DNA of 64,000 nucleotides from Pandoraea nosoerga (GCF_902459585.1 NZ_CABPSC010000001.1:124001-188000), one strand, 5' to 3'. Positions 8,767-18,585 are shown, numbered from the stretch's first letter. Program-made: numbers and translations. Notes: a model not told the origin generated them from the sequence alone.

Positions 8767-10515
8767 CTACTGGCCACGACGTCCGCCGCTGCCGATCCAT
8801 TCGACGAGTCGGGCAAACATCGTCATGTCGGGCGCGGACGTCAGATCCAGCGCGAGCGAATTCCGGTAATACGGGCTCAGGTCCAGCCCGACGCCCAGAC
8901 CGAGCACCTCCACGTCGCCGCGCGCGTGCTGCTGCGCCACCACTTCGCGCAGATGGTGGTCGAGATAGTGCTCGTCGTTGACCTGATTGGTGGCGGCGTC
9001 CATGGGACTGCCGTCCGAGATCACGATCAGCACACGCCGGTTGGCCACGCGCGAGCGCAAGCGCTCGCACGCCCAGTCGACCGCCTCGCCGTCCACGCCC
9101 TCCCGAAAGAGATCCGCCTTGAACAGCGACGCGATATCGGTGCGCGCGCGCCGCCAGCTCGTCACCGCGTCCTTGAAGACGAGGTGCGAGACTTCGTTCA
9201 GGCGCCCGGGGAACGGCGGCTTGCCGCGGGCGAGCCAGTCGGCGCGAGCGCGTCCGCCGTTCCATGCGCCGGTCGTGAAGCCGAGAATCTCGTTGGTCAC
9301 GCCAGCCGCGTCGAGCGCCCGGGCGAGCACGTCGACGATCATGGCCACCGACTCGATCTGCGCCTTCATCGAACCGGAACAGTCGATGAGAAAGCTCACC
9401 ATCGATTCGGCAATCAGCGTGTGCTTCTCCAGCCGGAACAGCCGCCGCTCCGCAGGCGAGCTGACCAGTTGCGCGAGACGTCTGCCGTCGATACGCCCCT
9501 GCTCTTCGCCGAACGACCAGCCATCGCGCTGCGGCACGGCCAGCGCCGCCTTGAGCGCGCGCGCCAGACGCGGCACGTTGATGGCCTGCGAGACGATCCG
9601 CTCGTCGAGCCGTTCGCGCAATTCCGCGAGCAGCGCGCGGCGCACGAGCGTGCCCGCATACAGCTCGCGGTCGTAGCGGTTCGTGAAAACGCGATAGCCT
9701 TGCTCGGACGCCTTGAGCACCCGGCTGTCGCCGGAGTGGGCAAGCGTGATGCCGTCCTCCTCGTTTTCGTCGAAGTCGAGAAACAGCGAGAACGCGTTGC
9801 GCACGCCCTTGCGTTCCTCGTCGTCCTTTTCGGCGTCGTCGGCACGCTCGGCGCCGGCCGCCCGGATCAGGCCGGCAATTTCGGCGGTCAGCTCACGCGC
9901 GTGCGCCGCGAAGGCCCGCTGGTCCCCCCTCGCGCGCCGCATGCCCGCGAGGGCGCCGCCGATGCGCGGCGCGATCGCCATGCGCGTGGCTTCGATGAGC
10001 CCTTCGGTATCTTCGATGACGGGGTAGCCCGTCAGTCGCGACCAGCTCATCTGCGCCACGGTGTAGAGCAGCAGGCCGACATGGCTGTCGGCCACGCCCG
10101 TGGCATGCATGGCGCGCGACCACGCCTCGAAGCGCTCGCGCAGGTTCCGTGCGACGCCCGGCATGCCGGCGGGAACGAATGTCTCGCAGCGCAGTTGCTC
10201 GAGCAGTTCGAAGAGCAGGCGCTCGAGCGGCGGCTCCGGCTGCAGGTTGCGATGCAGCGCCGCATCGCTGTGGCGCAGGCGTAGCGCCGCGCCATCGGCC
10301 GCGCCGCGCAGCGTGGCAAGCGTGGCCGAGACGTCCGACTGGCCGGGCAACGTCTGCAAATGCGGCGCGTGCAGCGGTAGAGGACGCATGTTCCGGCACA
10401 GCCGCGCGCCGCTGTAGTGCAGCGCGGCGTCGCCGGTCATCGCACGCACGCTCGCACCGCACAGCGCCTCGCGCCGGGCGGCGCGTTGGGCGGCTTCGCG
10501 CTCGGTGATCGTCAT
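8767..10515 (-). CDS. CobT-like VWA-domain protein
   Basis: A 582-residue protein starting MTITEREAA with ATG at 10515; the frame stays open upstream but there it overlaps the ATPase gene. The middle has an acidic stretch (ADDAEKDDEERKG) and a domain like the cobaltochelatase CobT N-terminus. The C-terminal von Willebrand A domain has an intact MIDAS: FLIDCSGSMK (DxSxS) and later VISDGSPMD. It normally partners CobS and CobN in inserting cobalt into hydrogenobyrinic acid diamide, but no cobN or other cobalamin gene is visible. It overlaps the CobS-like gene by ATGA and lies 15 bp from the convergent taurine operon end. A chaperone role for another metalloenzyme is possible. Confidence 0.8.
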   Translation of the reverse strand: MTITEREAAQRAARREALCGASVRAMTGDAALHYSGARLCRNMRPLPLHAPHLQTLPGQSDVSATLATLRGAADGAALRLRHSDAALHRNLQPEPPLERLLFELLEQLRCETFVPAGMPGVARNLRERFEAWSRAMHATGVADSHVGLLLYTVAQMSWSRLTGYPVIEDTEGLIEATRMAIAPRIGGALAGMRRARGDQRAFAAHARELTAEIAGLIRAAGAERADDAEKDDEERKGVRNAFSLFLDFDENEEDGITLAHSGDSRVLKASEQGYRVFTNRYDRELYAGTLVRRALLAELRERLDERIVSQAINVPRLARALKAALAVPQRDGWSFGEEQGRIDGRRLAQLVSSPAERRLFRLEKHTLIAESMVSFLIDCSGSMKAQIESVAMIVDVLARALDAAGVTNEILGFTTGAWNGGRARADWLARGKPPFPGRLNEVSHLVFKDAVTSWRRARTDIASLFKADLFREGVDGEAVDWACERLRSRVANRRVLIVISDGSPMDAATNQVNDEHYLDHHLREVVAQQHARGDVEVLGLGVGLDLSPYYRNSLALDLTSAPDMTMFARLVEWIGSGGRRGQ

Positions 10516-11498
10516 GACGCATCGGCCAGCAGCGAGCGGCCAGCATCGGCCGAGGGCAGCTCGCGGCCAAAGGCGCGCTGGAAATACTCGCCCACGACCG
10601 GCCGCTCGGCTTCGTCGCACTTGTTCAGGAACGTGAGTCGGAAGGCGAGCCCGGCATCGCGAAAGATACCCACGTTCTCCGCCCAGTTGATCACCGTGCG
10701 CGGCGACATCAGCGTGGACAGATCGCCGGTGGCGAACCCCTTGCGCGTGAGTTCCGCCACGCTGAGCATCGAGTCGACGAGCGCGCGCCCGGCCTCGTCG
10801 TCGAGTTCGGGTACGCGCGCGAGCACGATGCCGGCTTCGTCCTCGCGCGAGAGATAGTTGAGTGTCGCCACCACGTTCCAGCGGTCGATCTGGGCGTGAT
10901 TGAGCACCTGCGTGCCGTGATAAAGACCATTCAGGTTGCCCAGGCCAACGGTGTTCGTGGTGGCGAACATGCGAAAGGCCGGGTGCGGATGGATCACACG
11001 ATTCTGGTCGAGCAGCGTGAACTTGCCGTCGCGCTCCAGAATGCGCTGAATCACGAACATGACGTCGGGACGTCCCGCGTCGTACTCGTCGAAGATGAGC
11101 GCCACCGGACGCTGCAGCGCCCACGGCACGATGCCCTCCTGGAATTCGGTGATCTGGTGCCCGTCGCGCACGACGATGGCATCCTTGCCCACGAGGTCGA
11201 GCCGGCTGATATGGCCGTCGAGATTCACGCGCACGCACGGCCAGTTCAACCGCGCCGCGACCTGCTCGATGTGAGTGGATTTTCCGGTGCCGTGCATGCC
11301 CTGCACCATCACGCGGCGGTTGCGCATGAAGCCGGCCAGAATGGCCAGCGTCACGTCGGGATTGAAGCGGTATGCCGTATCGATCTCGGGCACGTGATCG
11401 TCGCGCTCGCGAAACGCCGGCACCTGCAGATCGGTATCGATCCCGAAAACGGTGCGGGCGTCGACCAGGTGGTCCGGCTGTTGAATTGCGGTCTCCAT
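10512..11498 (-). CDS. CobS-like AAA+ ATPase (MoxR/CobS class)
   Basis: About 328 residues with Walker A GMHGTGKST (about residues 67-75), Walker B ALIFDEYDAG (about 134-143) and an arginine-rich sensor 2 region, the size and layout of CobS. ATG at 11498 or the adjacent GTG at 11501 may start translation; GGAG lies six bases before the GTG. Its stop overlaps the start of the VWA partner, so stoichiometric coupled synthesis is likely. The pair could be true cobaltochelatase subunits or a paralogous AAA/VWA metalloenzyme-activating pair. Confidence 0.82.
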   Translation of the reverse strand: METAIQQPDHLVDARTVFGIDTDLQVPAFRERDDHVPEIDTAYRFNPDVTLAILAGFMRNRRVMVQGMHGTGKSTHIEQVAARLNWPCVRVNLDGHISRLDLVGKDAIVVRDGHQITEFQEGIVPWALQRPVALIFDEYDAGRPDVMFVIQRILERDGKFTLLDQNRVIHPHPAFRMFATTNTVGLGNLNGLYHGTQVLNHAQIDRWNVVATLNYLSREDEAGIVLARVPELDDEAGRALVDSMLSVAELTRKGFATGDLSTLMSPRTVINWAENVGIFRDAGLAFRLTFLNKCDEAERPVVGEYFQRAFGRELPSADAGRSLLADAS

Positions 11499-11518
11499 CA
11501 CGTGCTTCTCCTATCGAT

Positions 11519-11542
11519 GTGCGGCGGTGCGGCGGTGCGGCG
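11519..11542. repeat. Tandem 8-bp repeat (GTGCGGCG x3)
   Basis: Three perfect head-to-tail copies of GTGCGGCG lie between cobS and the iclR gene, about 20 bp upstream of the cobS start. Similar short tandem arrays occur elsewhere in the window. Confidence 0.8.
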
Positions 11543-11633
11543 GGGGCGGGGGGCGGGCCGCCTTGCGCGTGTGCACAGGCGTGCGCGGCCCGGCCTGATG
11601 TCGGTCAGGGCATCATAACGTTAACCATTTTTA

Positions 11634-11648
11634 GAAACAATTCGTTCC
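11634..11648. promoter_or_regulatory. Candidate IclR operator in the cobS-iclR divergent region
   Basis: GAAACAATTCGTTCC matches 12 of 15 bases of the palindrome at 13783-13797 and is related to the xsc leader site. It lies about 20 bp upstream of a predicted rightward promoter and could serve both divergent units. Confidence 0.45.
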
Positions 11649-11666
11649 GAATAATTAAAACACGGA

Positions 11667-11696
11667 TTGACGGCCGTTGGTCCGCTCGTCTACATT
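11667..11696 (+). promoter_or_regulatory. Predicted promoter upstream of the iclR gene
   Basis: TTGACG (11667-11672) and TACATT (11691-11696) with an 18-bp spacer, preceded by an AT-rich tract. The segment resembles the xsc promoter (both read ...A-rich...GATTGACG). A second possible -10, TACAAT at 11752-11757, lies closer to the gene. Confidence 0.5.
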
Positions 11697-11787
11697 CGAG
11701 CGAACTGAAACGCATCGGAACCTGCCAATGTCGCTCGAAAACCCGTTTGGGTACAATACCGCTGATCCATTTTCCGGAACGGCGCAT

Positions 11788-12576
11788 ATGACCGAAGCAG
11801 CGAACCAGCACGACGCATCCACGGAGAACAAGGCGGATACGCCCACCCTGCGCGCCTTCGCGCTGCTCGAGTATCTCGTCGCCGCCGACGCCCCGGTCTC
11901 GCTCGCCGACATGGCGCACGACATCCAGATGCCCAAAGCCTCGCTGCATCGCATGCTCGGCTCGCTCGAAGCCGGCGGGCTGGTGATACGCGAACCGGGC
12001 CAGAAGAACGCCTACGTGATCGGCCCGCGCCTGGCGCAACTGAGCCTGGGCGTGATGATGCAGGCCGGCGCGCGCCGCATGCGGCATGCGATTCTGGGCC
12101 GGCTCGTCGCCGATCTCGGCGAGACGTGCAACCTCACGATGCTCCATGAAACCGAGGTGCTCTATCTCGATCGCATGGAAGCGCCGTGGCCGCTGCGCCT
12201 GGACCTGAAGCCGGGCTCCCACGTGCCGGCGCACAGCAGCGCGAGCGGCAAGCTGCTGCTTGCGATGATGCCGCGCGAGCAACGCGCCGCACTGCTGCGC
12301 GCGATGAAGCTCCAGCGCTTCACCCCCAATACGCTGACCGATCCCGAACTGCTCGAGAGCGAGCTCGATCGCATAGCGCACAAGGGCATAGCCGTCGATA
12401 ACGAGGAGTTCGTGCTCGGCATCGCCTGCGTGGCGGCGCCCGTGCTCAAGGACGACGGCCAGTGCATCGCGGCGGTGGCCGTCCATGCCCCGGTCTCGCG
12501 AACGTCGCTCTCTAAGGCGATGGAGTTCGTGCCGCGCCTGCAGGAAGCCGCCAAGGAACTCGCGAAAACGTTTTGA
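11788..12576 (+). CDS. IclR-family transcriptional regulator
   Basis: A 262-residue regulator: N-terminal winged helix (LRAFALLEYLVAADAPVSLADMAHDIQMPKASLHRML) and C-terminal IclR effector domain (HSSASGKLLLAMMPREQR, then GIAVDNEEFVLGIACVAAPV). The frame is open from 11677, but ATG at 11788 gives the normal IclR length. It is divergent from cobS/cobT and neighbours the taurine cluster, so it may control one or both. The palindrome at 11634-11648 is a likely autoregulatory site. Confidence 0.88.
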   Translation: MTEAANQHDASTENKADTPTLRAFALLEYLVAADAPVSLADMAHDIQMPKASLHRMLGSLEAGGLVIREPGQKNAYVIGPRLAQLSLGVMMQAGARRMRHAILGRLVADLGETCNLTMLHETEVLYLDRMEAPWPLRLDLKPGSHVPAHSSASGKLLLAMMPREQRAALLRAMKLQRFTPNTLTDPELLESELDRIAHKGIAVDNEEFVLGIACVAAPVLKDDGQCIAAVAVHAPVSRTSLSKAMEFVPRLQEAAKELAKTF

Positions 12577-12632
12577 GTGTTTGATCCGCTTGCGCCGGCT
12601 ACGGATCTTTCCGATGCACCGAGCCGGCTTTC

Positions 12633-13493
12633 CTAGGCCCGCTCCGCCTCCGCCTTCTTCGCCAGCGCCTCGAGCTTGCTCGAGCGCTCCCAGTCGAGCA
12701 ACGGCGCGAGCGCCGCTGCCGTCTCGCGCAGCGTCGGCACCAATCCGACCAACTGTTCGAGCGTGACGCGCGCCGTCGGCCCGTGCACGGCGAGCACCGC
12801 GCGCACGTGGCCGTCGTCGAGCGAGCGCACCGGCACGCCAACGGCGACCATGCCGCGCACGAACTCTTCGTTGTCGATGCCGATGCCACGCGCGGCGAGC
12901 CTGTCGAGCTCAGCCTCCAGCAGGCTCACGTCGGTGATCGTGCGCGGCGTCATACGCTTGAGCGCCAGACGCGAGAGCACCGCGCGACGCTCCGCTGCCG
13001 GCATCTGAGACAGGAACAGCTTGCCGCTCGCGGTGCAGTGCAACGGCACACGCATGCCCGGGTGCATCTGCATGCGCAGCGGCTCGCTCGTCTCCACGCG
13101 CTCGATGTAGAGCACCTCGTCGCCGTCGAGCGCCGTAAGATTGACGGTCTCGCCCACGCGATCGACCAGCGTGCGCAGCAACGAGCGTGCCGCGCGCGTG
13201 AAATTGTTGTTCGCGAGTGTGACGAGCGCCAGGCGCGCCGCACGCGGGCCCAGCGACAGTCCGCGCTCCGAGCCGCGCGAATCCGGTACGTGCGACACGT
13301 ACCCGCACAGTTCCAACGCCTCGATCAGACGCATGAGTGTGGCCTTCGGGATCGACAGGCGCGTAGCGAGCTGCGAGAGCGTATAAGGCTGTCCGGCCAT
13401 CGCCAGCCGCTCGATGACGGCCAGCGCCCGCAGGTTTCGCGCCTCCTCGCTCGCGCGCAGATCCCGTTCGTCCAGCGTGCCCGTCTCGCGCAT
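12633..13493 (-). CDS. IclR-family transcriptional regulator
   Basis: A 286-residue IclR protein. The winged helix covers about residues 20-80 (YTLSQLATRLSIPKATLMRLIEALE) and the effector domain contains HCTASGKLFLSQMP and GIGIDNEEFVRGMVAVGVPV. ATG at 13493 is preceded by GAGGAGG. It is transcribed divergently from the GMC oxidoreductase and MHS transporter genes, which are its probable targets. It converges on the neighbouring iclR gene. Confidence 0.88.
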   Translation of the reverse strand: MRETGTLDERDLRASEEARNLRALAVIERLAMAGQPYTLSQLATRLSIPKATLMRLIEALELCGYVSHVPDSRGSERGLSLGPRAARLALVTLANNNFTRAARSLLRTLVDRVGETVNLTALDGDEVLYIERVETSEPLRMQMHPGMRVPLHCTASGKLFLSQMPAAERRAVLSRLALKRMTPRTITDVSLLEAELDRLAARGIGIDNEEFVRGMVAVGVPVRSLDDGHVRAVLAVHGPTARVTLEQLVGLVPTLRETAAALAPLLDWERSSKLEALAKKAEAERA

Positions 13494-13782
13494 CGCGCCT
13501 CCTCGACTGTCACTCACGCAATAAAAAGAAACAAAATATACCAATTATTTAAATTCCATCAGCCTCGGGATAACCCCCGGGGAGCGCCGCTGCCGCCCCG
13601 GCGCGCGTAGCGCCGATGCACTCGACGCACGCCGTCACGTCCCTAGTGAAACCCCGCAGATGCGCTGCAGCAATTGCATTTTTCTGAGACGGCTAGCGCG
13701 AATTCCGTTTCAGTTTCCCGCGAGATACGCGTTTTCGCTTGGCATTTGCCCGATGCTGGCCGACATTGAAGCGAAATATTCC

Positions 13783-13797
13783 GAAACGAATCGTTTC
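13783..13797. promoter_or_regulatory. Perfect palindrome, candidate IclR operator of the GMC gene
   Basis: GAAACG-AAT-CGTTTC is a perfect 6+3+6 palindrome 39 bp upstream of the GMC oxidoreductase start. It lies just downstream of a plausible promoter (TTGGCA at 13739-13744, GACATT at 13762-13767, 17-bp spacer). It resembles the sites at 11634 and 4998. Confidence 0.6.
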
Positions 13798-13835
13798 ACC
13801 CCAGAGAAGCGAACGCAACGCAGGAGACAGGCGGT

Positions 13836-15506
13836 ATGGAACATGAGGTCGACTATCTGATCGTGGGCGCGGGCTCGGCCGGATGCGTGCTCGCCAACCG
13901 GCTGAGCGCGGATCCGGCGAACCGGGTGCTGCTGCTCGAGGCGGGCGGTCCCGATAGCAATCCGTGGATTCACGTGCCGGTCGGCTACTTCAAGACGATG
14001 CACGATCCGCAGCTCGACTGGTGCTACCGCACCGAGGCGGACGCCAACGTCGCGAATCGTCGGATCGACTGGCCGCGCGGCAAGGTGCTGGGCGGTTCGA
14101 GTTCGCTCAACGGCCTGCTGTACGTGCGCGGGCAGCGCGAGGACTACGACCGCTGGGCCGCGCTCGGCAACCGCGGCTGGCGCTACGACGACGTGCTGCC
14201 GTACTTTCGCAAGTCGGAAGACCAGGAGCACGGCGCGAACGAGTATCACGGCACCGGCGGGCCGCTCAAGGTATCCGACCTGCGGCTGCGCCGTCCCATC
14301 GCCGAGCACTTCATCGCCGCCGCGCGCGACATCGGCATTCCGTTCAATCCCGACTACAACGGCGCGACGCAGGAGGGTGTGGGCTACTTCCAGCAGACGG
14401 CCTTCAAGGGCTTTCGCTGGAGCACGGCCAAGGGCTTTCTCAAACCCGCCCGCAAGCGACGCAACCTGATCGTGGAAACGCACGCGCAGACGTGCCGCGT
14501 GCTGTTCGAAGGCAAGCGCGCCGTGGGTGTCGAATACCTCCAGAACGGCGAGCGCAGGAAGGCCCGGGCGCGCGTCGAGGTGATTCTGGCCGCGGGCGCC
14601 ATCGGCTCGCCGCAACTGCTGCAGAACTCCGGCGTCGGGCCGACCGCTGTGCTGGCGAAGGCCGGCGTGGCGCTGCGTCACGCCCTGCCGGGCGTCGGCC
14701 GGAATCTGCAGGATCACCTGCAGGTGCGGCTCGTCTTCAAGACGCGCGAGCGCACGCTGAACGACGAGGTCAACCATCCGCTGCGCAAGGCGCTCATCGG
14801 CTTGCAATACGCGCTGTTCCGCACCGGGCCGCTCACGCTTGCCGCGAGCCAGGTGGCGATCTTTACACGCTCGCGGCCGGAGGTCGAGCGCCCGGACATC
14901 CAGTTCCACATGCAGCCGCTGTCGGCCGACAAGCCCGGTGAGGGCGCGCATCGTTTCTCGGCCTTTACGTCGTCGGTCTGCCAATTGCGGCCGTTCAGCC
15001 GCGGCAGCGTGGAGATCCGCTCGAACGACCCGCTGCAGTATCCCGCGCTGCACGCGAACTATCTGTCCGACGAACGCGACCATCGCGTGGTGATCGACGG
15101 CATCAAGGTCGCGCGCCGCATTGCCGCGGCGCCGTCGCTCGCGCCGCACATCGTCAGCGAATTCATCCCCGGCGAGAACTACCGGAGCGACGACGAACTG
15201 CTCCAGGCCGCACGCCAGTTCAGCCAGTCGATCTACCACCCCGCGGGCACCTGCAAGATGGGCCACGACGCCATGGCCGTCGTGGACGACCGTCTGCGCG
15301 TACACGGGCTCGCCGCCCTGCGGGTGGTGGACGCCTCGATCATGCCGGAGCTCGTCTCGGGCAATACCAATGCCCCGACCATCATGATCGCGGAGAAGGC
15401 GGCGGACATGATTCTCGAGGACAGAAAGCAGCGCTCGGGCATACCGGAGGTCCGAGGCAGCGAGGCGCAAAGCGCGCCGGCGGCCCAAGTTGCCGTAGCC
15501 CTCTAG
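13836..15506 (+). CDS. GMC-family FAD-dependent oxidoreductase (choline/alcohol dehydrogenase type)
   Basis: A 556-residue flavoprotein. The N-terminal ADP-binding fold has [13 protein letters not shown] (about residues 11-23), followed by the GMC signature [21 protein letters not shown] (about 84-104) and the C-terminal catalytic histidine region [10 protein letters not shown] (about residue 470). AGGAG lies upstream of the ATG. Members oxidise alcohols such as choline, long-chain or aromatic alcohols. It is cotranscribed with an MHS-family permease 43 bp downstream that may import the substrate. The substrate is unknown. Confidence 0.88.
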   Translation: MEHEVDYLIVGAGSAGCVLANRLSADPANRVLLLEAGGPDSNPWIHVPVGYFKTMHDPQLDWCYRTEADANVANRRIDWPRGKVLGGSSSLNGLLYVRGQREDYDRWAALGNRGWRYDDVLPYFRKSEDQEHGANEYHGTGGPLKVSDLRLRRPIAEHFIAAARDIGIPFNPDYNGATQEGVGYFQQTAFKGFRWSTAKGFLKPARKRRNLIVETHAQTCRVLFEGKRAVGVEYLQNGERRKARARVEVILAAGAIGSPQLLQNSGVGPTAVLAKAGVALRHALPGVGRNLQDHLQVRLVFKTRERTLNDEVNHPLRKALIGLQYALFRTGPLTLAASQVAIFTRSRPEVERPDIQFHMQPLSADKPGEGAHRFSAFTSSVCQLRPFSRGSVEIRSNDPLQYPALHANYLSDERDHRVVIDGIKVARRIAAAPSLAPHIVSEFIPGENYRSDDELLQAARQFSQSIYHPAGTCKMGHDAMAVVDDRLRVHGLAALRVVDASIMPELVSGNTNAPTIMIAEKAADMILEDRKQRSGIPEVRGSEAQSAPAAQVAVAL

Positions 15507-15549
15507 CCGCAAACGTCAGCCCCCATCACGACAAGATTCGGAGACAACC

Positions 15550-16878
15550 ATGAATGCATCGACACAGTCCGACGCCCGGCAGATGCGCCGTGTCGTCGTC
15601 GCCAGCCTCATCGGCGCCACCATCGAGTGGTACGACTTTTTCCTCTACGGTGTCGTCGCGGGCATCGTGTTCAACAAACTCTACTTCCCGGGCGGCGACC
15701 CGCTCGTCTCCACCATGCTCGCCTACGGCACCTTCGCCGTCGGCTTCCTGAGCCGGCCGCTCGGTGGCGTGATCTTCGGTCACTTCGGCGACAAGCTCGG
15801 GCGCAAGAGCATGCTCGTGATGACGCTCACCATCATGGGCGTGGCGACCATGCTCATCGGCATGGTGCCCACCTACGCCCAGATCGGCCTGTGGGCGCCC
15901 GTGCTGCTGCTTATGCTGCGCGTGCTGCAAGGCATCGGGCTGGGCGGCGAATGGGGCGGCGCCGTGCTGATGGCGTTCGAATACGCGCCGAAGGAAAAGC
16001 GCGGCTACTACGCGAGCATTCCGCAGGTCGGCCTGGCGCTCGGCCTGTGCCTCGCCTCGGGGGTGGTGGCGGTGCTGTCCTACGCGCTCACCAGCGCACA
16101 GTTTCTCGCGTGGGGCTGGCGCGTGGCGTTCTTCCTGTCGGTCGGGCTCGTGGCGATCGGCATGTATATTCGCCTGAACGTCATGGAGACGCCGGAGTTC
16201 TCGAAGATCAAGAAGGCCGGCGCCGAGATCAAGATTCCCATTGCGGAAGTGCTCACGCGCAGCCCCGGCAACGTGCTCGCCGGCATGGGCGCCCGCTTCA
16301 TCGACGGCGTGTTCTTCAATATTTTCGGCGTGTTCTCCATCGCCTATCTCACGCAAACGCTCAAGCTCTCGCAGACCGAGGCGCTCACCGGCGTGATGGC
16401 CGCCGCGTTCGTGATGATCTTCACCATCCCGTTCTTCGGCAAGCTCTCCGATCGCATCGGGCGCACGCGCATCTACTTCTGGGGCTCGCTCGCGACCGGC
16501 CTGTCGTCGTTCGCCGGGTTCTGGCTGATGAAGGCGAGCGGCGGCAACGTCATGATCGTGTGGCTGTCGATCGTGATTCCGCTCGGCGTGATCTACGCGT
16601 CGGTGTACGGGCCGGAAGCCGCGCTTTTCTCCGAACTCTTCGACGCCAAGGTGCGCTACACCGGCATTTCGTTCGTCTACCAGTTCTCCGGCATCTTTGC
16701 GAGCGGACTGAGCCCGATCATCGCGACCTATCTGCTCCAAAAGAACGGCGGCGAGCCGTGGATGATCTGCATCTACGTGCTCTGTGCCGGCCTCGTGAGC
16801 GCGCTTTCCGCCGCCTGGATCGGCAGCCGCAAGCGCCGTGAGCAGGTGTGGCACGGTGCGAGCGTGACGGAACACTGA
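15550..16878 (+). CDS. MFS transporter, metabolite:H+ symporter (MHS) family
   Basis: A 442-residue, 12-TM transporter. IGATIEWYDFFLYG near residues 20-33 and RPLGGVIFGHFGDKLGRKSML are typical of the MHS branch (ShiA/ProP/KgtP relatives) that takes up organic acids or betaines by proton symport. It follows the GMC oxidoreductase closely and is preceded by a good ribosome-binding site (GGAGACAACC). A substrate shared with the oxidoreductase is likely but unproven. Confidence 0.88.
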   Translation: MNASTQSDARQMRRVVVASLIGATIEWYDFFLYGVVAGIVFNKLYFPGGDPLVSTMLAYGTFAVGFLSRPLGGVIFGHFGDKLGRKSMLVMTLTIMGVATMLIGMVPTYAQIGLWAPVLLLMLRVLQGIGLGGEWGGAVLMAFEYAPKEKRGYYASIPQVGLALGLCLASGVVAVLSYALTSAQFLAWGWRVAFFLSVGLVAIGMYIRLNVMETPEFSKIKKAGAEIKIPIAEVLTRSPGNVLAGMGARFIDGVFFNIFGVFSIAYLTQTLKLSQTEALTGVMAAAFVMIFTIPFFGKLSDRIGRTRIYFWGSLATGLSSFAGFWLMKASGGNVMIVWLSIVIPLGVIYASVYGPEAALFSELFDAKVRYTGISFVYQFSGIFASGLSPIIATYLLQKNGGEPWMICIYVLCAGLVSALSAAWIGSRKRREQVWHGASVTEH

Positions 16879-17073
16879 CGACGACGACGGCGGCGGCGAT
16901 GGCGGTCGGGCGGCAGCCGCTGCCGCGCCATCCCGTGCGATGATTCGGGGTATCGCTCACGCTGCCGGCCCACGCCTGCGGCTGCATTCCGTTTTGCAGT
17001 GCAAAGCACCGGCCTTGGCTGGCGCGTCGGGCGCGAATTCGCCTGTTGCCCATTCCTCTGGCCGCGAGACACG

Positions 17074-18369
17074 ATGCAGCGAGACCCGTCGCTTGATGCC
17101 GCCCCTGCCGAAGACGACGCCGATCGTCCCGGCCCATTGTCCGAAGGCGCCCTGCTAGGCGCGCCGTCGCCCGCGCCCGGCCCCGCCCCGGCAGACGCCG
17201 TACCGCTGCCCCTGAGCGTCTATCCGGCGCTCATGGGCATTTTGCTGGGCTATGGCGTGCTGGTCGTCGGCAACGGGCTGTTCGCCACGGCCATTCCGTT
17301 TCACGCGCTTCAATACGGCGCGTCGACGTTGACCGTCGGCGTGATCCAGTCGTGCTACTACGGCGGCTTTCTGCTCGGGGCGTTCTACAACCGCTCGCTC
17401 ATCGAGCGCATCGGGCAGCATCGCGCATTCGTCGCGTTCACGGCCCTTGCCGCGCTGTTCGTGATGGGCTTCGCGGTGAGCGAATCCATGCTCATGATGT
17501 GCGCCACGCGGCTCGGCACCGGCTTCGCACTGATGGGCATGTACACGACGGTGGAGAGCTGGCTCAACGGCTCGGTGCCGAACGCCATGCGCGGCCGCGT
17601 TTTCGGTTCGTATCTCACGATCAACTATCTCGCGCTCGGCGCCGGTCAGTTCCTGCTCAATGTCGGCGAGCCGGGCAGCGAAGGACAACTGCTGCTCGTT
17701 GCCGCGCTCTTCGTGGCGGCCATCCTGCCGATCACCCTCATGCAGGGCTGGCCCACGCGTGTGGCCGACGAACGGCTCGCCAGGCAACCCGCGCTCAGTC
17801 TCTTCGAGGGCATCGCCGAGATGGCGCGCGCCACCCCCATCGCCATTCCGGGGTGCATCCTCGCGGGGTTTCTCTACAGCGCCTTCTATGCCATCGTGCC
17901 GATCTACCTCGCGCGCATCGGCTTTTCGATCGGCGCCCTGTCGGCGCTCATGGGCGTGGCGCTGTTCGGCGCCTTGCTGATGCAATGGCCGGTCGGACGC
18001 TTGTCGGATCGCATGGATCGGCGCGTCGTGTCGCGCCGCCTCGCGCTCGCGTCGGCGGCATTCTGCGCGCCGCTCGTCGTTTTCCAGGCCCACTGGCTCG
18101 TGGTCGTGCTGATGTTCCTGTTCTCGGCCGTCAACTTCACGCAGTACGGGCTGATCGTCTCCCATGTCAATGACCGCACCGCCGCCGAGCAGCGCGTCGT
18201 GGTGAGCGCCACGCTGCTCATCCTTTTCTCGGTCGGCGGCATGCTCGGGCCGATGATCGCCTCGGCCGCGATCACGCTGCTCGGACCGGGCGGCCTCCAC
18301 GTATTCAACGTGGTCTGCGCCCTTTCGCTGGCGCGGGTCGCCGCGCGCGCCCAGCGACTTGCGCCGTGA
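17074..18369 (+). CDS. MFS transporter (YcaD-like)
   Basis: A 431-residue, 12-TM MFS protein with a proline/alanine-rich N-terminal tail of about 50 residues. The segment GASTLTVGVIQSCYYGGFLLGAFYNRSLIERIGQHRAF carries the loop 2-3 motif. The second half begins SLFEGIAEMARATPIAIPGCILAGFLYSAFYAIVPIYLARIGFS, resembling YcaD-type permeases. The frame is open to 16999, but the ATG at 17074 is favoured because upstream residues look noncoding. It stands alone; the substrate is unknown. Confidence 0.8.
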   Translation: MQRDPSLDAAPAEDDADRPGPLSEGALLGAPSPAPGPAPADAVPLPLSVYPALMGILLGYGVLVVGNGLFATAIPFHALQYGASTLTVGVIQSCYYGGFLLGAFYNRSLIERIGQHRAFVAFTALAALFVMGFAVSESMLMMCATRLGTGFALMGMYTTVESWLNGSVPNAMRGRVFGSYLTINYLALGAGQFLLNVGEPGSEGQLLLVAALFVAAILPITLMQGWPTRVADERLARQPALSLFEGIAEMARATPIAIPGCILAGFLYSAFYAIVPIYLARIGFSIGALSALMGVALFGALLMQWPVGRLSDRMDRRVVSRRLALASAAFCAPLVVFQAHWLVVVLMFLFSAVNFTQYGLIVSHVNDRTAAEQRVVVSATLLILFSVGGMLGPMIASAAITLLGPGGLHVFNVVCALSLARVAARAQRLAP

Positions 18370-18585
18370 CGGGCGCACGAGGATGCACGATCGGCGCACG
18401 CGTCGGGACCGCTCCCTGCGGCCCCATTTCGGTGCACTGACAGCCGCAGCCTGGTGCGATGCGACACAACGGGGCCTAAAAATCGCGGACAATAGCGCCG
18501 GCGCCGCCGGGCGCCTTTGAGCACGCTTCTTGCTCGCCTATCCTTTACCTATCGCTGCCGCCCCCACGCCACGCGCTTGCCTGCC

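Noticed and set aside
8767-11238. Extension of the VWA protein to 823 codons
   Set aside because: The extra N-terminal part overlaps the CobS-like gene and is not CobT-like; the ATG at 10515 overlapping the CobS stop is convincing.
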